DNA of 64,000 nucleotides from Solirubrobacterales bacterium (GTDB taxonomy: Bacteria; Actinomycetota; Thermoleophilia; Solirubrobacterales; 70-9): positions 1 through 64,000 of the forward strand of contig JANWHW010000007.1 in assembly GCA_025450195.1 (NCBI GenBank), written 5' to 3'. Both the position numbers and the translations under genes were made by a program. Below the pieces are notes generated by a model. The model was given only the letters and a program-made list of their open reading frames with translations, made no database searches and was not told the origin of the DNA. Below, piece after piece: positions 43,751-52,378 of the stretch (its first letter is position 1; the number at the start of each line of letters is the position of its first letter).

Positions 43751-45148
43751 ATGAAGCACACAGCTCACGGCTACTGGCTGGAGGAGGCGGGCGCAGTGGA
43801 GCTGGCCCCTGAGCTGGAAGGGGAGCGGGAGGCGGATGTGGTGGTGGTTGGCGGGGGGTACACAGGGATGTGGGCGGCTTGGCAGATCAAGGCGCTCGAG
43901 CCCGAGGCGCGGGTGGTGGTGTTGGAGGCCGAGACGTGTGGGCATGGCCCAAGCGGACGCAACGGTGGCTTCTGCAACTCGATGTGGTTCTCGCTTCCCA
44001 ACATGCGAGGGAGATGGGGCGATCGGGCGGCCCTGGCAGTTGCCGGTGCGGCCCGCGACGCGATCGCCGGCGTCGGGTCGTTCTGCGAGAGCCAGGGCGT
44101 CGATGCATGGTTCAAACGCGGCGGCTACCTGCAGGTATCGACGGCGCCGCCTCACGACGATGTTTGGGGCAAGGCGGTCGCAACCTGCCGTGAGCTCGGC
44201 GTCCCGGATGTGGTCCAGTCGCTCTCCCCGGATGACGTTGCTGCTCGATGTGCATCGCCTGCCTTTCGTGCTGGCGCGTTCTACCCGGATGCCGCCACCT
44301 TGCAGCCTGCTCGGCTGGCGTTGGGGTTGCGGGACCGGTTGCGTGCCGCCGGCATCGAGGTGTGGGAGCAATCGCCGGTCAGATCCCTGCGGGCGACGCC
44401 GGACGCAGTCCAGGCCAGCACGCCAGCTGGGTTGGTACGCGCCGATAGCGCGGTCGTCGCGATCGGCGGTGCCGCGAAGACGAGAGGAGGGCCGCTGCGC
44501 AACACGCTCAGCGTCACCTCCTCGCACATCGTCCTTACCGAGCCCGTGCCCGATGTGCTCGAGGAGGTCGGTTGGACCGGTGGCGAGTGCATAACCGACA
44601 GCCGAGCCCTGATCGACTACTTCCGCACCACCCCAGACGGCAGGATTGCCTTTGGCTGGGGTGGCGGGCGGATAGCGATGGGCGCGCGTCTGCGCGGCCG
44701 CGCCGAGGTCGACCCCGAGGTCATCTCACAGGCGGCGGCTCGCCTGCGCGAGTACTTCCCGGCCCTCGAAGGGCGCCGGCTCACCCACGCCTGGGGTGGG
44801 CCGATCGACGTCTCGCCGATTCACTTGCCGATCGTTTCGCCATCGCGAGGCGGGCGAGTTTTTGCCGCCGCCGGTTACACGGGCAATGGCGTCGGCCCCT
44901 CCTACATGGTTGGAAGGGCGCTCGCCTCATTGGCCCTGGATCGCCACGATGAGCACAGCCGCCTGCCGTTCATCGACCCCTCGCCTCAGCGCGTCCCGCC
45001 CGAGCCCTTCCACTGGCTCGGCGGCGAAGCGATTCGCGCCGCCTTGATGCACAAGGAGGAGGCAGAGTTGGCCGCCCGCTCCCCAGATCCACTCAGCGCG
45101 CTGGTCTCCAAGGTCCCGGAGCTGATCGGCTTCCACATCGGCCGCTGA
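43751..45148 (+). CDS. FAD-dependent amine oxidoreductase (DAO/PuuB-like)
   Basis: A 465-residue flavoenzyme of the D-amino-acid oxidase fold. The dinucleotide motif DVVVVGGGYTGMWAAW, the GPSGRNGGF block that contacts FAD, and the C-terminal AAGYTGNGVGPSYM match gamma-glutamylputrescine oxidase and related amine oxidases. Beside the potABCD-type transporter, aminotransferase and aldehyde dehydrogenases it most likely oxidises a polyamine or its derivative (inference from context). No gamma-glutamylputrescine ligase is in the window. The ATG has no clear ribosome site. Confidence 0.86.
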   Translation: MKHTAHGYWLEEAGAVELAPELEGEREADVVVVGGGYTGMWAAWQIKALEPEARVVVLEAETCGHGPSGRNGGFCNSMWFSLPNMRGRWGDRAALAVAGAARDAIAGVGSFCESQGVDAWFKRGGYLQVSTAPPHDDVWGKAVATCRELGVPDVVQSLSPDDVAARCASPAFRAGAFYPDAATLQPARLALGLRDRLRAAGIEVWEQSPVRSLRATPDAVQASTPAGLVRADSAVVAIGGAAKTRGGPLRNTLSVTSSHIVLTEPVPDVLEEVGWTGGECITDSRALIDYFRTTPDGRIAFGWGGGRIAMGARLRGRAEVDPEVISQAAARLREYFPALEGRRLTHAWGGPIDVSPIHLPIVSPSRGGRVFAAAGYTGNGVGPSYMVGRALASLALDRHDEHSRLPFIDPSPQRVPPEPFHWLGGEAIRAALMHKEEAELAARSPDPLSALVSKVPELIGFHIGR

Positions 45149-45152
45149 GGGT

Positions 45153-45201
45153 GACGAGTCCGCATTTACCCCGGCTTGGAGGCGGTAACTGCGGATTCGT
45201 C
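45153..45201. terminator. Bidirectional terminator hairpin
   Basis: An 18-bp inverted repeat with two mismatches (left arm starting GACGAGTCCGCA, right arm ending TGCGGATTCGTC) fills the 54-bp gap between the convergent FAD oxidase and semialdehyde dehydrogenase genes. It has no T-runs but could terminate both transcripts. Confidence 0.7.
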
Positions 45202-45202
45202 G

Positions 45203-46663
45203 CTACCAGCGGCTCGTGATGACCTTCTTGCGGGTGTAGAAGTCGACGGCGTCGGTGCCGTTGGCGTGGAGGTCGCCGTCGCAGGAGTCCTTCCAACCGG
45301 CGAAGGGGAACCAGGCGACGGGCGCGGGAACACCGACGTTGACGCCCAGCATCCCCACCTCGGCACCGAAGCGGTAGCGGCGTACTGCTTCGCCTGAACG
45401 AGTGAAGATCGCCCCAGCGTTGCCGTAGCGAGAGCCGTTCAGGAACTCAAGCGCTGCATCGAGGTCCGGCACGTCGACGATGGTCAGCAGCGGTCCGAAC
45501 AGCTCCTCGCGCGCCAGGTCTGACTCGGGGTTGGCAGCGGCGATAGTCGGCCCGAGAAAGGTCCCCGCCGGCCCGGCGTCTCGGCGACCGTCGAGCAGCA
45601 GTTTGGCGCCGTCGCGCTCGCCCTGCCCGATCGCTTCGGCCACCTTCTCGCGGGCGGCCGCTGAGACCATCGGGCAGACATCGGTTGCTGGGTCGCCACC
45701 CGGCCCAATCGTCAGTTGCGAGGCGGCTTCGACCAGGGTCGCGCGGACCTCCGCCTGTCGCCCCGGGTCGCCGACGACGAGGCAGACAGATCCCGCCAGG
45801 CAGCGCTGCCCGGCGGCGCCGAAGGCGGACCCCATGATCGCCGCTGTCGTCTCGTCGAGGTCGGCGTCGGGCATCACCACCAGCGAGTTCTTGGCGCCGC
45901 CGAGCGCTTGCACTCGCTTGCCCGTCCGCGCCGCGCCTTCGGCAACGATCCGGGCTGTCTCGGCGCGACCGACGAAGGAGACCGCGTCGATCCCCGGCTC
46001 TTCGAGGATCGCCGTTACCGCCTCCCGCCCACCGTGGACCAGATTGACGACGCCGGGTGGGATCTCCTCGATCGAGTCGACCATCTCGACGATCAGCGCC
46101 GCCGGGCGTGGGTCCTGCTCGGAGGGCTTGAGGATGAAGGAGTTGCCGCAGGCGATCGCGTATGGCAGGAACCAGAGCGGGATCATCGCCGGGAAGTTGA
46201 ACGGAGTGATCGCCGCCACGACGCCAACCGGTTGTCGCACCATCTCGACATCGACCCCTTGGGCGACGCCTTCAAGGGTCTCGCCCTTGAGCAGGTGGGG
46301 GATCGCCGCCGCCGACTCGACCGACTCGATCCCCCGCCCGACCTCTCCATCGGCGTCGGCCAGCGTCTTGCCCATGTCGGCGCTTACCAATGCCACCAGC
46401 TCGCTGCGCCGCCTTTCGAGTTCCTCGCGCAGCGCCAACACCGCCCGCGCCCGGCGCTGTGGCGGCACCGCGCGCCAGCCGGGCTGGGCGGCTCGGGCCG
46501 CATCGGCCGCCGCGCAGACCTCAGCCTCGCCGCTGAGCGGTACCACGGCGGCAATCTCGCCCGTGGCGGGATCGATGTCATCCAACGTCTCGACTCCCTC
46601 CACCGGACGCCAATCGCCACCGATGTAGTTGGCCAGCTGCTGGACGGCCTGTTCGACGCTCAT
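45203..46663 (-). CDS. mmsA: CoA-acylating methylmalonate-semialdehyde dehydrogenase-like protein
   Basis: A 486-residue aldehyde dehydrogenase of the MMSDH class. ITPFNFPAMIPLWFLPYAI, the catalytic Cys in GQRCLAGS (family GQRCMA) and ELFGPLLTIV match this class, which makes acyl-CoA from malonate or methylmalonate semialdehyde. In this locus it may instead handle a semialdehyde from beta-alanine or polyamine breakdown. Its ATG overlaps the stop of the permease gene (ATGA), placing it at the end of the potADBC operon. Confidence 0.88.
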   Translation of the reverse strand: MSVEQAVQQLANYIGGDWRPVEGVETLDDIDPATGEIAAVVPLSGEAEVCAAADAARAAQPGWRAVPPQRRARAVLALREELERRRSELVALVSADMGKTLADADGEVGRGIESVESAAAIPHLLKGETLEGVAQGVDVEMVRQPVGVVAAITPFNFPAMIPLWFLPYAIACGNSFILKPSEQDPRPAALIVEMVDSIEEIPPGVVNLVHGGREAVTAILEEPGIDAVSFVGRAETARIVAEGAARTGKRVQALGGAKNSLVVMPDADLDETTAAIMGSAFGAAGQRCLAGSVCLVVGDPGRQAEVRATLVEAASQLTIGPGGDPATDVCPMVSAAAREKVAEAIGQGERDGAKLLLDGRRDAGPAGTFLGPTIAAANPESDLAREELFGPLLTIVDVPDLDAALEFLNGSRYGNAGAIFTRSGEAVRRYRFGAEVGMLGVNVGVPAPVAWFPFAGWKDSCDGDLHANGTDAVDFYTRKKVITSRW

Positions 46664-47529
46664 GTCGTCACCGGGGCGCCGGGGACGGGGATTGGCTCGG
46701 GCTCTGGGCGCACCTTCGCCATCCGCTCCGCTCGCCGCTGCTGCCAGAGGACCAGCGAGACAGCGATCGCGATCAGCGCGAACAGCATCGTCGCCAGCAC
46801 GTTGACCTGCACCGGGACGCCGCGCAGGCTCACCCCGTACACGTAGAGCGGGAAGGTCACGGTCGTGCCTGAGTTGAAGTTGGAGATGATGAAGTCGTCG
46901 ATCGAGAGCGAGAAGGCGAGCAGCGCCGCAGCGAGGATCCCCGGGGCGAGCAGGGGCAGGGTGACGGTGCGGAAGGTGGCGAGCGGCGTCGCCCCGAGGT
47001 CGGCTGCCGCCTCCTCGAGATGGCGGTCGAAGCCGATCAGCCGCGAGCGCACGACGACGACGACGAAGCTGATCGAGAACATCACATGGGCGATCAGCAG
47101 CGTGCCGAAGCCGAGCGCGAAGGTGTAATAGATGAACATCGAGAGCAGCGCGGCGCCGATCACTACCTCCGGCGTCGCCATCGGAATCACGATCAGCAAA
47201 TTGGTCAGCCGCCTGCCGCGGAATCTGTGGCGGACCAGGGCGATTGCCATCAATGTCCCGATCACGGTCGAGATCGCGGTCGCCAGGGCGGCCAGCCGCA
47301 GGCTGGTGAAGAGCGCTTCGTTCAGCTCGGAGAGCGAGAAGGCGCTGCTCCAGTACTCGGTGGTGAAGCCGTGGTCGAGGCCGAAGGTGAGTTTTCCCTT
47401 TGGCGTGGCGCCAAAGGAGAAGACGGCGATGACGACGATCGGGATCAGCATGTAGGCGACGGCGATGCCGGCGTAGATCGGCAGCGCGTTGCGCCGTAGC
47501 CAGGCCCAGGCGCGAGACAGGGAAGCCAT
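46660..47529 (-). CDS. potC: Spermidine/putrescine ABC transporter permease PotC
   Basis: A 289-residue inner-membrane permease with about six helices. The EAA loop reads EEAAADLGATPLATFRTVTL, followed by LPLLAPGIL, the contact site for the ATPase. The pattern SIDDFIISNFNSG is characteristic of PotC/YdcV-type permeases. It starts 2 bp after potB and overlaps the dehydrogenase gene. Together with PotB it forms the channel of the importer. Confidence 0.93.
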   Translation of the reverse strand: MASLSRAWAWLRRNALPIYAGIAVAYMLIPIVVIAVFSFGATPKGKLTFGLDHGFTTEYWSSAFSLSELNEALFTSLRLAALATAISTVIGTLMAIALVRHRFRGRRLTNLLIVIPMATPEVVIGAALLSMFIYYTFALGFGTLLIAHVMFSISFVVVVVRSRLIGFDRHLEEAAADLGATPLATFRTVTLPLLAPGILAAALLAFSLSIDDFIISNFNSGTTVTFPLYVYGVSLRGVPVQVNVLATMLFALIAIAVSLVLWQQRRAERMAKVRPEPEPIPVPGAPVTT

Positions 47530-47531
47530 AC

Positions 47532-48401
47532 TCAGGCCGTCTCCTCGTCCTCGTCGCCCATGAAGGCGCCGGTCCCGGCGAAACGGATGTAGACAGTGAC
47601 GACGGCGAGAATCAGCGCCATCATCAAGAAGGAGAGTGCCGCCGCCTCTGGGTAATTGCGCTGGTTCAGGTAGAGCGACTGGATTACGTTGCCGACCATC
47701 GCTTGCTGAGTGCCGCCGAGGATCTGGGCGTTGATGTAGTCGCCGAAGGCGGGAATGAATGTGAGCAGGACGCCGGCGACGATCCCCGGCATCGTCAGCG
47801 GCAGGGTCACCTTGAGGAAGGCTTGCCGCGAGGAGGAGTAGAGGTCCTTCGCCGCCTCGATCAGGCGCAGGTCGAGCCGCTCCAGGTTGGCGTAGAGCGG
47901 CAGGACCATGAAGGGGAGGAAGTTGTAGGTGAGGCCGGCGATCACGGCACCCGAGGTCGCCAGGACGCGGCCGTCGGGAGGGACGAGCGAGAGTGTCTGC
48001 AGGACGCTGACCACGGGGCTCGAGTCGCTGAGGATGGTCTTCCAGGCGATCGTGCGGATCAGGTAGGTGGTGAAGAAGGGCGCGATCACCGCGAACAGCA
48101 ACAGCAGCTTGAAGCGGCCGGCGCGGAAGGCGATCGCATAGGCGAGGGGGTAGGCGATCAGTAGGGCCAGCAGCGTCGCCGTGCCGGCGTAGAAGAAGGA
48201 GCGGCCGATTTGCTCGGTGTGGCCGGAGAGCGAATCGGGGAAGTTCGACCAGGCCCAGTCAAAGGTGTAGCCGGTGGTCAGCGAGCCCGAACGCAGTGCC
48301 AGTTCGCCCATGAAGTACATCGGCACAACGAAAAAGATGATGAGCCAGAGCAGGCCTGGTCCCAAGAGCCAGTAGGGGACCAGGCGTTGCTTCAGGCTCA
48401 T
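47532..48401 (-). CDS. potB: Spermidine/putrescine ABC transporter permease PotB
   Basis: A 289-residue six-helix permease. The EAA loop reads EAAKDLYSSSRQAFLKVTLP, and the following PAFGDYINAQILGGTQQAMV is the typical PotB/YdcU segment. It pairs with PotC in the polyamine importer. The ATG at 48401 is separated from potD by a 75-bp gap that contains the 62-bp intercistronic repeat. Confidence 0.93.
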   Translation of the reverse strand: MSLKQRLVPYWLLGPGLLWLIIFFVVPMYFMGELALRSGSLTTGYTFDWAWSNFPDSLSGHTEQIGRSFFYAGTATLLALLIAYPLAYAIAFRAGRFKLLLLFAVIAPFFTTYLIRTIAWKTILSDSSPVVSVLQTLSLVPPDGRVLATSGAVIAGLTYNFLPFMVLPLYANLERLDLRLIEAAKDLYSSSRQAFLKVTLPLTMPGIVAGVLLTFIPAFGDYINAQILGGTQQAMVGNVIQSLYLNQRNYPEAAALSFLMMALILAVVTVYIRFAGTGAFMGDEDEETA

Positions 48402-48409
48402 TACATAAC

Positions 48410-48471
48410 CTCGCGCTTCGCTCGCGGCGCGCAGAACCAGATATGCCTAGTTGGGGCTCGCTCCGCGCTCA
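48410..48471. repeat. 62-bp intercistronic repeat, copy B (potD-potB gap)
   Basis: The same 62-bp unit as at 9110-9171, in the same orientation to transcription. It begins CTCGCGCTTCG and ends GCTCGCTCCGCGCTCA, nine bases upstream of nothing but the potB start on one side and six from the potD stop on the other. A stable mRNA structure here could let the binding-protein message accumulate above the permease message, as REP elements do in other ABC operons (inference). Confidence 0.7.
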
Positions 48472-48476
48472 TCGGA

Positions 48477-49628
48477 TCACCCAGTCAACACGTCTTGCCA
48501 GGCTTCATTGACCTGTTCTAGGTCCGGTGGCGTGATCTGGCCCGTGCAGTTGCGGGTGAACTCTTCGGTCGGGAAGACGATCTCGCTCTCCGCGAGGTCC
48601 GATCCCCGTTTCGCGAGGAGCTCCTTGACGCCCTGCACCGGCGAGATGTATTCGACGTATTCGGTGATGTCGACTGCCACCTCTGGCCGGTAGACGAAGT
48701 CCATCCAGGCGAGCGCCGCCGCGGTGTTGGGCGCGCCTACTGGGATCACCATGTTTTCCATCCACTGCGTGCAACCCTCGGCCGGCATCCGCCATTCGGC
48801 GTTCTCGTTTTCAATCAGCGAGGCGTCACCCGACCAGCCGATCGCGGCGACGATGTTGCCGGCGGTGAGGTCCTCGGTGTACTCGTTGCCGGTAAAGCGG
48901 CGGATCTGCCCGGAGCTGGCGGCGTCGCCGAGTTTGTCGATCGCGTCGAGCCACTGATCGACGCTCGCCTGCGCCGGGTCCACGCCTTCGGCGAGCATCA
49001 CCAGCGCCGGCGTTTCCCGCAATTCATCCAGCATCGTCACCTTGCCCTTGTATTTCGGGTCGAAGAGATCGTTGACCGAGCGGATCTCAGGCGCCTTGGC
49101 GGTGTCGACCCAGATCCCGGTCATGCCGCCCTGCCACGGAACCGAGAATTTGCGCTCCGGGTCGAATGCCGGGCTCCTGAGGCCGGGCGACAGGGTTTTG
49201 AAGACCGTTGGCAGATCGGCGTGGTCGATCTCCTGCAGGTAGCCGAGGTCATACATCTGCTTCGCCATGTAATCGGCGACGACGAAGATGCTGCGCCCGC
49301 CCGACTCGCCCTGTTCGAGCTGGGGTTGCAGCTTGCCGAAGAAGCCGTCGTTCGAGTTGATGTCTTCGATGTAGTCAACGCTGACGTCCGTCTTATCTTC
49401 GAACTCGGCAACCGTCCCTTTCGGGCCAGGGTCGATGTAGCCGGGCCAGTTGGAGATGGTCAGGTTGCCCGTGACGGGCCCGGCTTTGGCGACCGTCACT
49501 TCGCCGGTGTTGCCACCGCCGACGGTGTCGCTGCCGCAGGCGGAAACTCCCAGTGACATGGCCACGGCAGCGACCGCCAAGGCAGCGGTCAACGCTGCCC
49601 TCCTTGCTCGCGTGTCTCCTGTCCCCAT
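48477..49628 (-). CDS. potD: Spermidine/putrescine-binding lipoprotein PotD
   Basis: The substrate-binding protein of the importer, anchored outside the membrane. A signal peptide with lipobox LGVSAC places the lipidated Cys at residue 31, to be modified by Lgt (encoded at 23.3 kb). The mature protein shows LTISNWPGYIDPG and TDVSVDYIEDINSNDGFFGK, both PotD/PotF-type binding-site segments. I prefer ATG 49628, seven nt after GAGAGGG; a GTG at 49637 overlaps the potA stop and is the alternative. It is 383 residues long, normal for the family. Confidence 0.92.
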   Translation of the reverse strand: MGTGDTRARRAALTAALAVAAVAMSLGVSACGSDTVGGGNTGEVTVAKAGPVTGNLTISNWPGYIDPGPKGTVAEFEDKTDVSVDYIEDINSNDGFFGKLQPQLEQGESGGRSIFVVADYMAKQMYDLGYLQEIDHADLPTVFKTLSPGLRSPAFDPERKFSVPWQGGMTGIWVDTAKAPEIRSVNDLFDPKYKGKVTMLDELRETPALVMLAEGVDPAQASVDQWLDAIDKLGDAASSGQIRRFTGNEYTEDLTAGNIVAAIGWSGDASLIENENAEWRMPAEGCTQWMENMVIPVGAPNTAAALAWMDFVYRPEVAVDITEYVEYISPVQGVKELLAKRGSDLAESEIVFPTEEFTRNCTGQITPPDLEQVNEAWQDVLTG

Positions 49629-49633
49629 CGCGC

Positions 49634-50803
49634 TCACCCTCTCTCGATTGCCTCATGCCCTAAGTCATTTGCCGGACTACCCCCGCCGTCGTTCTTCACT
49701 CCTGTCGGGGATTGCCGCACCACATGCATGTGCTCTGGCTCCCACCTCAGCGCCACCCGCGCCCCGCCACCTGGCAGTCGCTGCCGTTCCGCCTCGCTCG
49801 CATTGGGGACCAGGACCGTCATCCGCACGCCGTCGCCGAGGTTGACCACAATCTGCGTCGCGGTCCCCAGGTACAGCGAGCTCTCGATCACGCCCTCCAT
49901 GCGGGGCATGCCATTGGAGGCCGACGAGCTCGGCACATCCACTCGCTCGATCCTCAGCTTCTCCGGCCGTACCACGGCGTGGCAGCGCTCACCGGCGGCG
50001 AGGCCGTTGGCCGGTATGCGCACTGCCGGACCGTTGTCGAGCTTCACCTCGTCCACTTTGGCCACCACAGCCGGCATCAGGTTGGAGACGCCGATGAAGC
50101 CGGCGACGAAAGTGGTGGCCGGCCGCTCGTAGACCTCCTCTGGATCGGCCACCTGCTCGATCCGGCCGCGATTCATCACCGCGATCCGATCGCTCATCGT
50201 GAGCGCCTCCTCCTGATCATGCGTCACGTAGACGAAGGTGATGCCAACCTCGCGTTGGATCCGCTTCAGCTCGACCTGCAGTCCCTTGCGAAGCTTTAGA
50301 TCGAGCGCTCCAAGCGGCTCGTCGAGCAGCAGCACCTTTGGCAGATTGACTAGCGCTCGGGCCAAGGCCACACGCTGCTGCTGGCCTCCGGAGAGCTGCG
50401 CGGGGCGTCGCTTTGACTCCGCCCCAAGGCCGACGCGTTTCAGCTCGGCTGCCACCCGCCGCGCGATCTCCGACTTCGGCACCCGCTTGCGCCGCAATCC
50501 GAAGGCGACGTTGTCCTCGACGCTCATGTGGGGGGAGAGCGCATAGCTCTGGAAGACGGTGTTGGTGGGGCGCCGATGGGGCGGCAGGCCGGCGACGTCA
50601 GACCCCTCGATCTGGATCTGCCCGCTGGTCGGCTGCTCGAAGCCGGCGATCATCCGCAGCGTCGTCGTCTTGCCGCAGCCGCTTGGCCCGAGGAGCGTGA
50701 AGAACTCGCCGCCCCCCAGCTCCAGGTCCAGGTCGTCCACCGCGACCAGGTCGTCAAATCGCTTGGTGACTCCTCGCAGTTCGACGCTCGGAGCGAGGGT
50801 CAC
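49634..50803 (-). CDS. potA: Spermidine/putrescine ABC transporter ATPase PotA
   Basis: Energises the importer. Walker A is GPSGCGKTT, the Q-loop FQSYALSPHM, the signature LSGGQQQRVALARAL and Walker B VLLLDEPLGALD; the C-terminal 120 residues form the TOBE regulatory domain. I start it at GTG 50803, preceded by GAGAGAGAT; a TTG at 50839 would add 12 residues without a ribosome site. It is the first gene of potA-potD-potB-potC-mmsA and is divergent from the aminotransferase across an AT-rich region. Confidence 0.93.
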   Translation of the reverse strand: MTLAPSVELRGVTKRFDDLVAVDDLDLELGGGEFFTLLGPSGCGKTTTLRMIAGFEQPTSGQIQIEGSDVAGLPPHRRPTNTVFQSYALSPHMSVEDNVAFGLRRKRVPKSEIARRVAAELKRVGLGAESKRRPAQLSGGQQQRVALARALVNLPKVLLLDEPLGALDLKLRKGLQVELKRIQREVGITFVYVTHDQEEALTMSDRIAVMNRGRIEQVADPEEVYERPATTFVAGFIGVSNLMPAVVAKVDEVKLDNGPAVRIPANGLAAGERCHAVVRPEKLRIERVDVPSSSASNGMPRMEGVIESSLYLGTATQIVVNLGDGVRMTVLVPNASEAERQRLPGGGARVALRWEPEHMHVVRQSPTGVKNDGGGSPANDLGHEAIERG

Positions 50804-50839
50804 ATCTCTCTCTAGCCCATGCCCGCCTGTCTGTGCCAA

Positions 50840-50987
50840 GGTGTAACCATCGTAACTCTCGGCACTAAATAATGTCCTTATACATTTTGTCTAAGACTTA
50901 CGCAGTAGCTATACCGAATGGCAACTTGCATTTGTTTGATTCTGGGTCTAGCTTTGTCCAGAACGTCGTAGTAAAAAGGAGGATTGA
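50840..50987. promoter_or_regulatory. Divergent promoter region of the polyamine locus
   Basis: An unusually AT-rich 148-bp gap. On the plus strand TTGCAT (50926-50931) and TAGCTT (50949-50954) are 17 bp apart, before AAAAAGGAGG and the aminotransferase ATG. On the minus strand TAGACA and TATTTA, 16 bp apart, could serve potA. As the only shared control region of import and catabolism it is the likely PucR target. No operator could be picked out by eye. Confidence 0.55.
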
Positions 50988-52370
50988 ATGGCCATAGCGC
51001 CGCGCCCCGGAGAGGTTGATACCAGCCTCCAAGACCTGGCTAGGCGACATCTGTGGATGCACTTCTCACGGATGGGCTCCTACAACGGCGACAACGAAAT
51101 CCCGATCATCGTTCGCGGCGACGGGTGCTATGTCTATGACGAGCGCGGCAAGCGGTATCTCGATGGGCTCTCGGCGCTCTTCTGCGTCAATGCGGGACAC
51201 GGTCGCACCGAGCTTGGGGAGGCGGCGGCGCGCCAGGTGGAGGAGCTCGACTTCTACACGCTTTGGAGCTATGCACATCCCCGCGCGATCGAGCTTGCGG
51301 CCCGGATCGCAACCCTTGCGCCCGGCGATCTCAATCGCGTCTTCTTTACATCCGGCGGCTCAGAGGCAGTCGAGTCGGCCCTGAAGCTGGCGCGCAATTA
51401 CCACCGCATTTGCGGCAAAGGGCAGAAGCACAAGGTGATCGCTCGCGAGATCGCCTACCACGGCACTTCGCTGGGGGCCCTGTCCGCCACCGGGATCACC
51501 GATTTGCGCTCCCAGTTCGAGCCGCTCACTCCCGGCGGCTGTCACGTTCCCAATACGAACGTCTATCGCTGGCCGAAAGATCGGCATCCCCTCTGGGCCG
51601 CCACCGCGATCGAGGAGCGGATCCTCTTCGAGGGCCCAGAGACCGTTGCCGCGGTGATCCTCGAGCCCGTGCAGAACGCGGGCGGTTGCTTCGTCCCGCC
51701 CGATGGCTATTTCGAGCGGGTTCGAGAGATCTGCGATCGCTACGACGTGCTGATGATCTCCGACGAGGTGATCTGCGCCTGGGGGCGTCTTGGCCACTAC
51801 TTCGGCTGCGAACGCTTCGGCTACGTCCCCGACATCATCACAGTGGCGAAGGCACTGACCTCGGCGTACGCGCCAATGGGTGCCATGATCGCCTCAGACC
51901 GCGTCGCCGAGCCGTTCCTGGAAGGCGACGCCTCCTTCGCGCACGGCTTCACCTTCGCCGGCCATCCGCTCGCCTCGGCTCTCGCCATGGCCAACCTCGA
52001 CATCTTCGAGAAGGAGGACCTCTGCGGGCACGTTCGCGCCAAGGAGTCCGAGTTCCGGCAGATGCTGGAGACGCTGCATGAGCTTCCGATCGTCGGCGAC
52101 GTGCGAGGTGCCGGCTACTTCCATGCGGTCGAGCTGGTCAAGGACAAGGAAACGAAGGAGACCTTCGACGACGAGGAGTCCGAGGACCTGCTGCGGGGCT
52201 TCCTCTCCGCCGAGCTCTACCACCGCGGTTTGATCTGCCGCGCCGACGATCGCGGCGATCCGGTCGTCCAGCTCGCTCCGCCGTTGATTGCCGACACCGA
52301 GCAGTTCGAAGAAATCCACGATGTGCTCCACGACGTGCTCTCCGCCGCCTGGGAGCGCGTCAAGAGATAG
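50988..52370 (+). CDS. Class III PLP aminotransferase, putrescine/diamine type
   Basis: A 460-residue omega-aminotransferase. The PLP lysine is in TVAKALTSAYAPMGA; FFTSGGSEAVESALKLAR binds the cofactor phosphate, and ISDEVICAWGRLGHYFG contains the conserved Asp. Close relatives (SpuC-like) transfer the terminal amino group of putrescine or cadaverine to pyruvate. Context supports this: polyamine importer, aminobutyraldehyde dehydrogenase and alanine dehydrogenase, which would recycle the alanine formed. Strong AGGAGG six nt before the ATG. Confidence 0.9.
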   Translation: MAIAPRPGEVDTSLQDLARRHLWMHFSRMGSYNGDNEIPIIVRGDGCYVYDERGKRYLDGLSALFCVNAGHGRTELGEAAARQVEELDFYTLWSYAHPRAIELAARIATLAPGDLNRVFFTSGGSEAVESALKLARNYHRICGKGQKHKVIAREIAYHGTSLGALSATGITDLRSQFEPLTPGGCHVPNTNVYRWPKDRHPLWAATAIEERILFEGPETVAAVILEPVQNAGGCFVPPDGYFERVREICDRYDVLMISDEVICAWGRLGHYFGCERFGYVPDIITVAKALTSAYAPMGAMIASDRVAEPFLEGDASFAHGFTFAGHPLASALAMANLDIFEKEDLCGHVRAKESEFRQMLETLHELPIVGDVRGAGYFHAVELVKDKETKETFDDEESEDLLRGFLSAELYHRGLICRADDRGDPVVQLAPPLIADTEQFEEIHDVLHDVLSAAWERVKR

Positions 52371-52378
52371 AGGCCTCC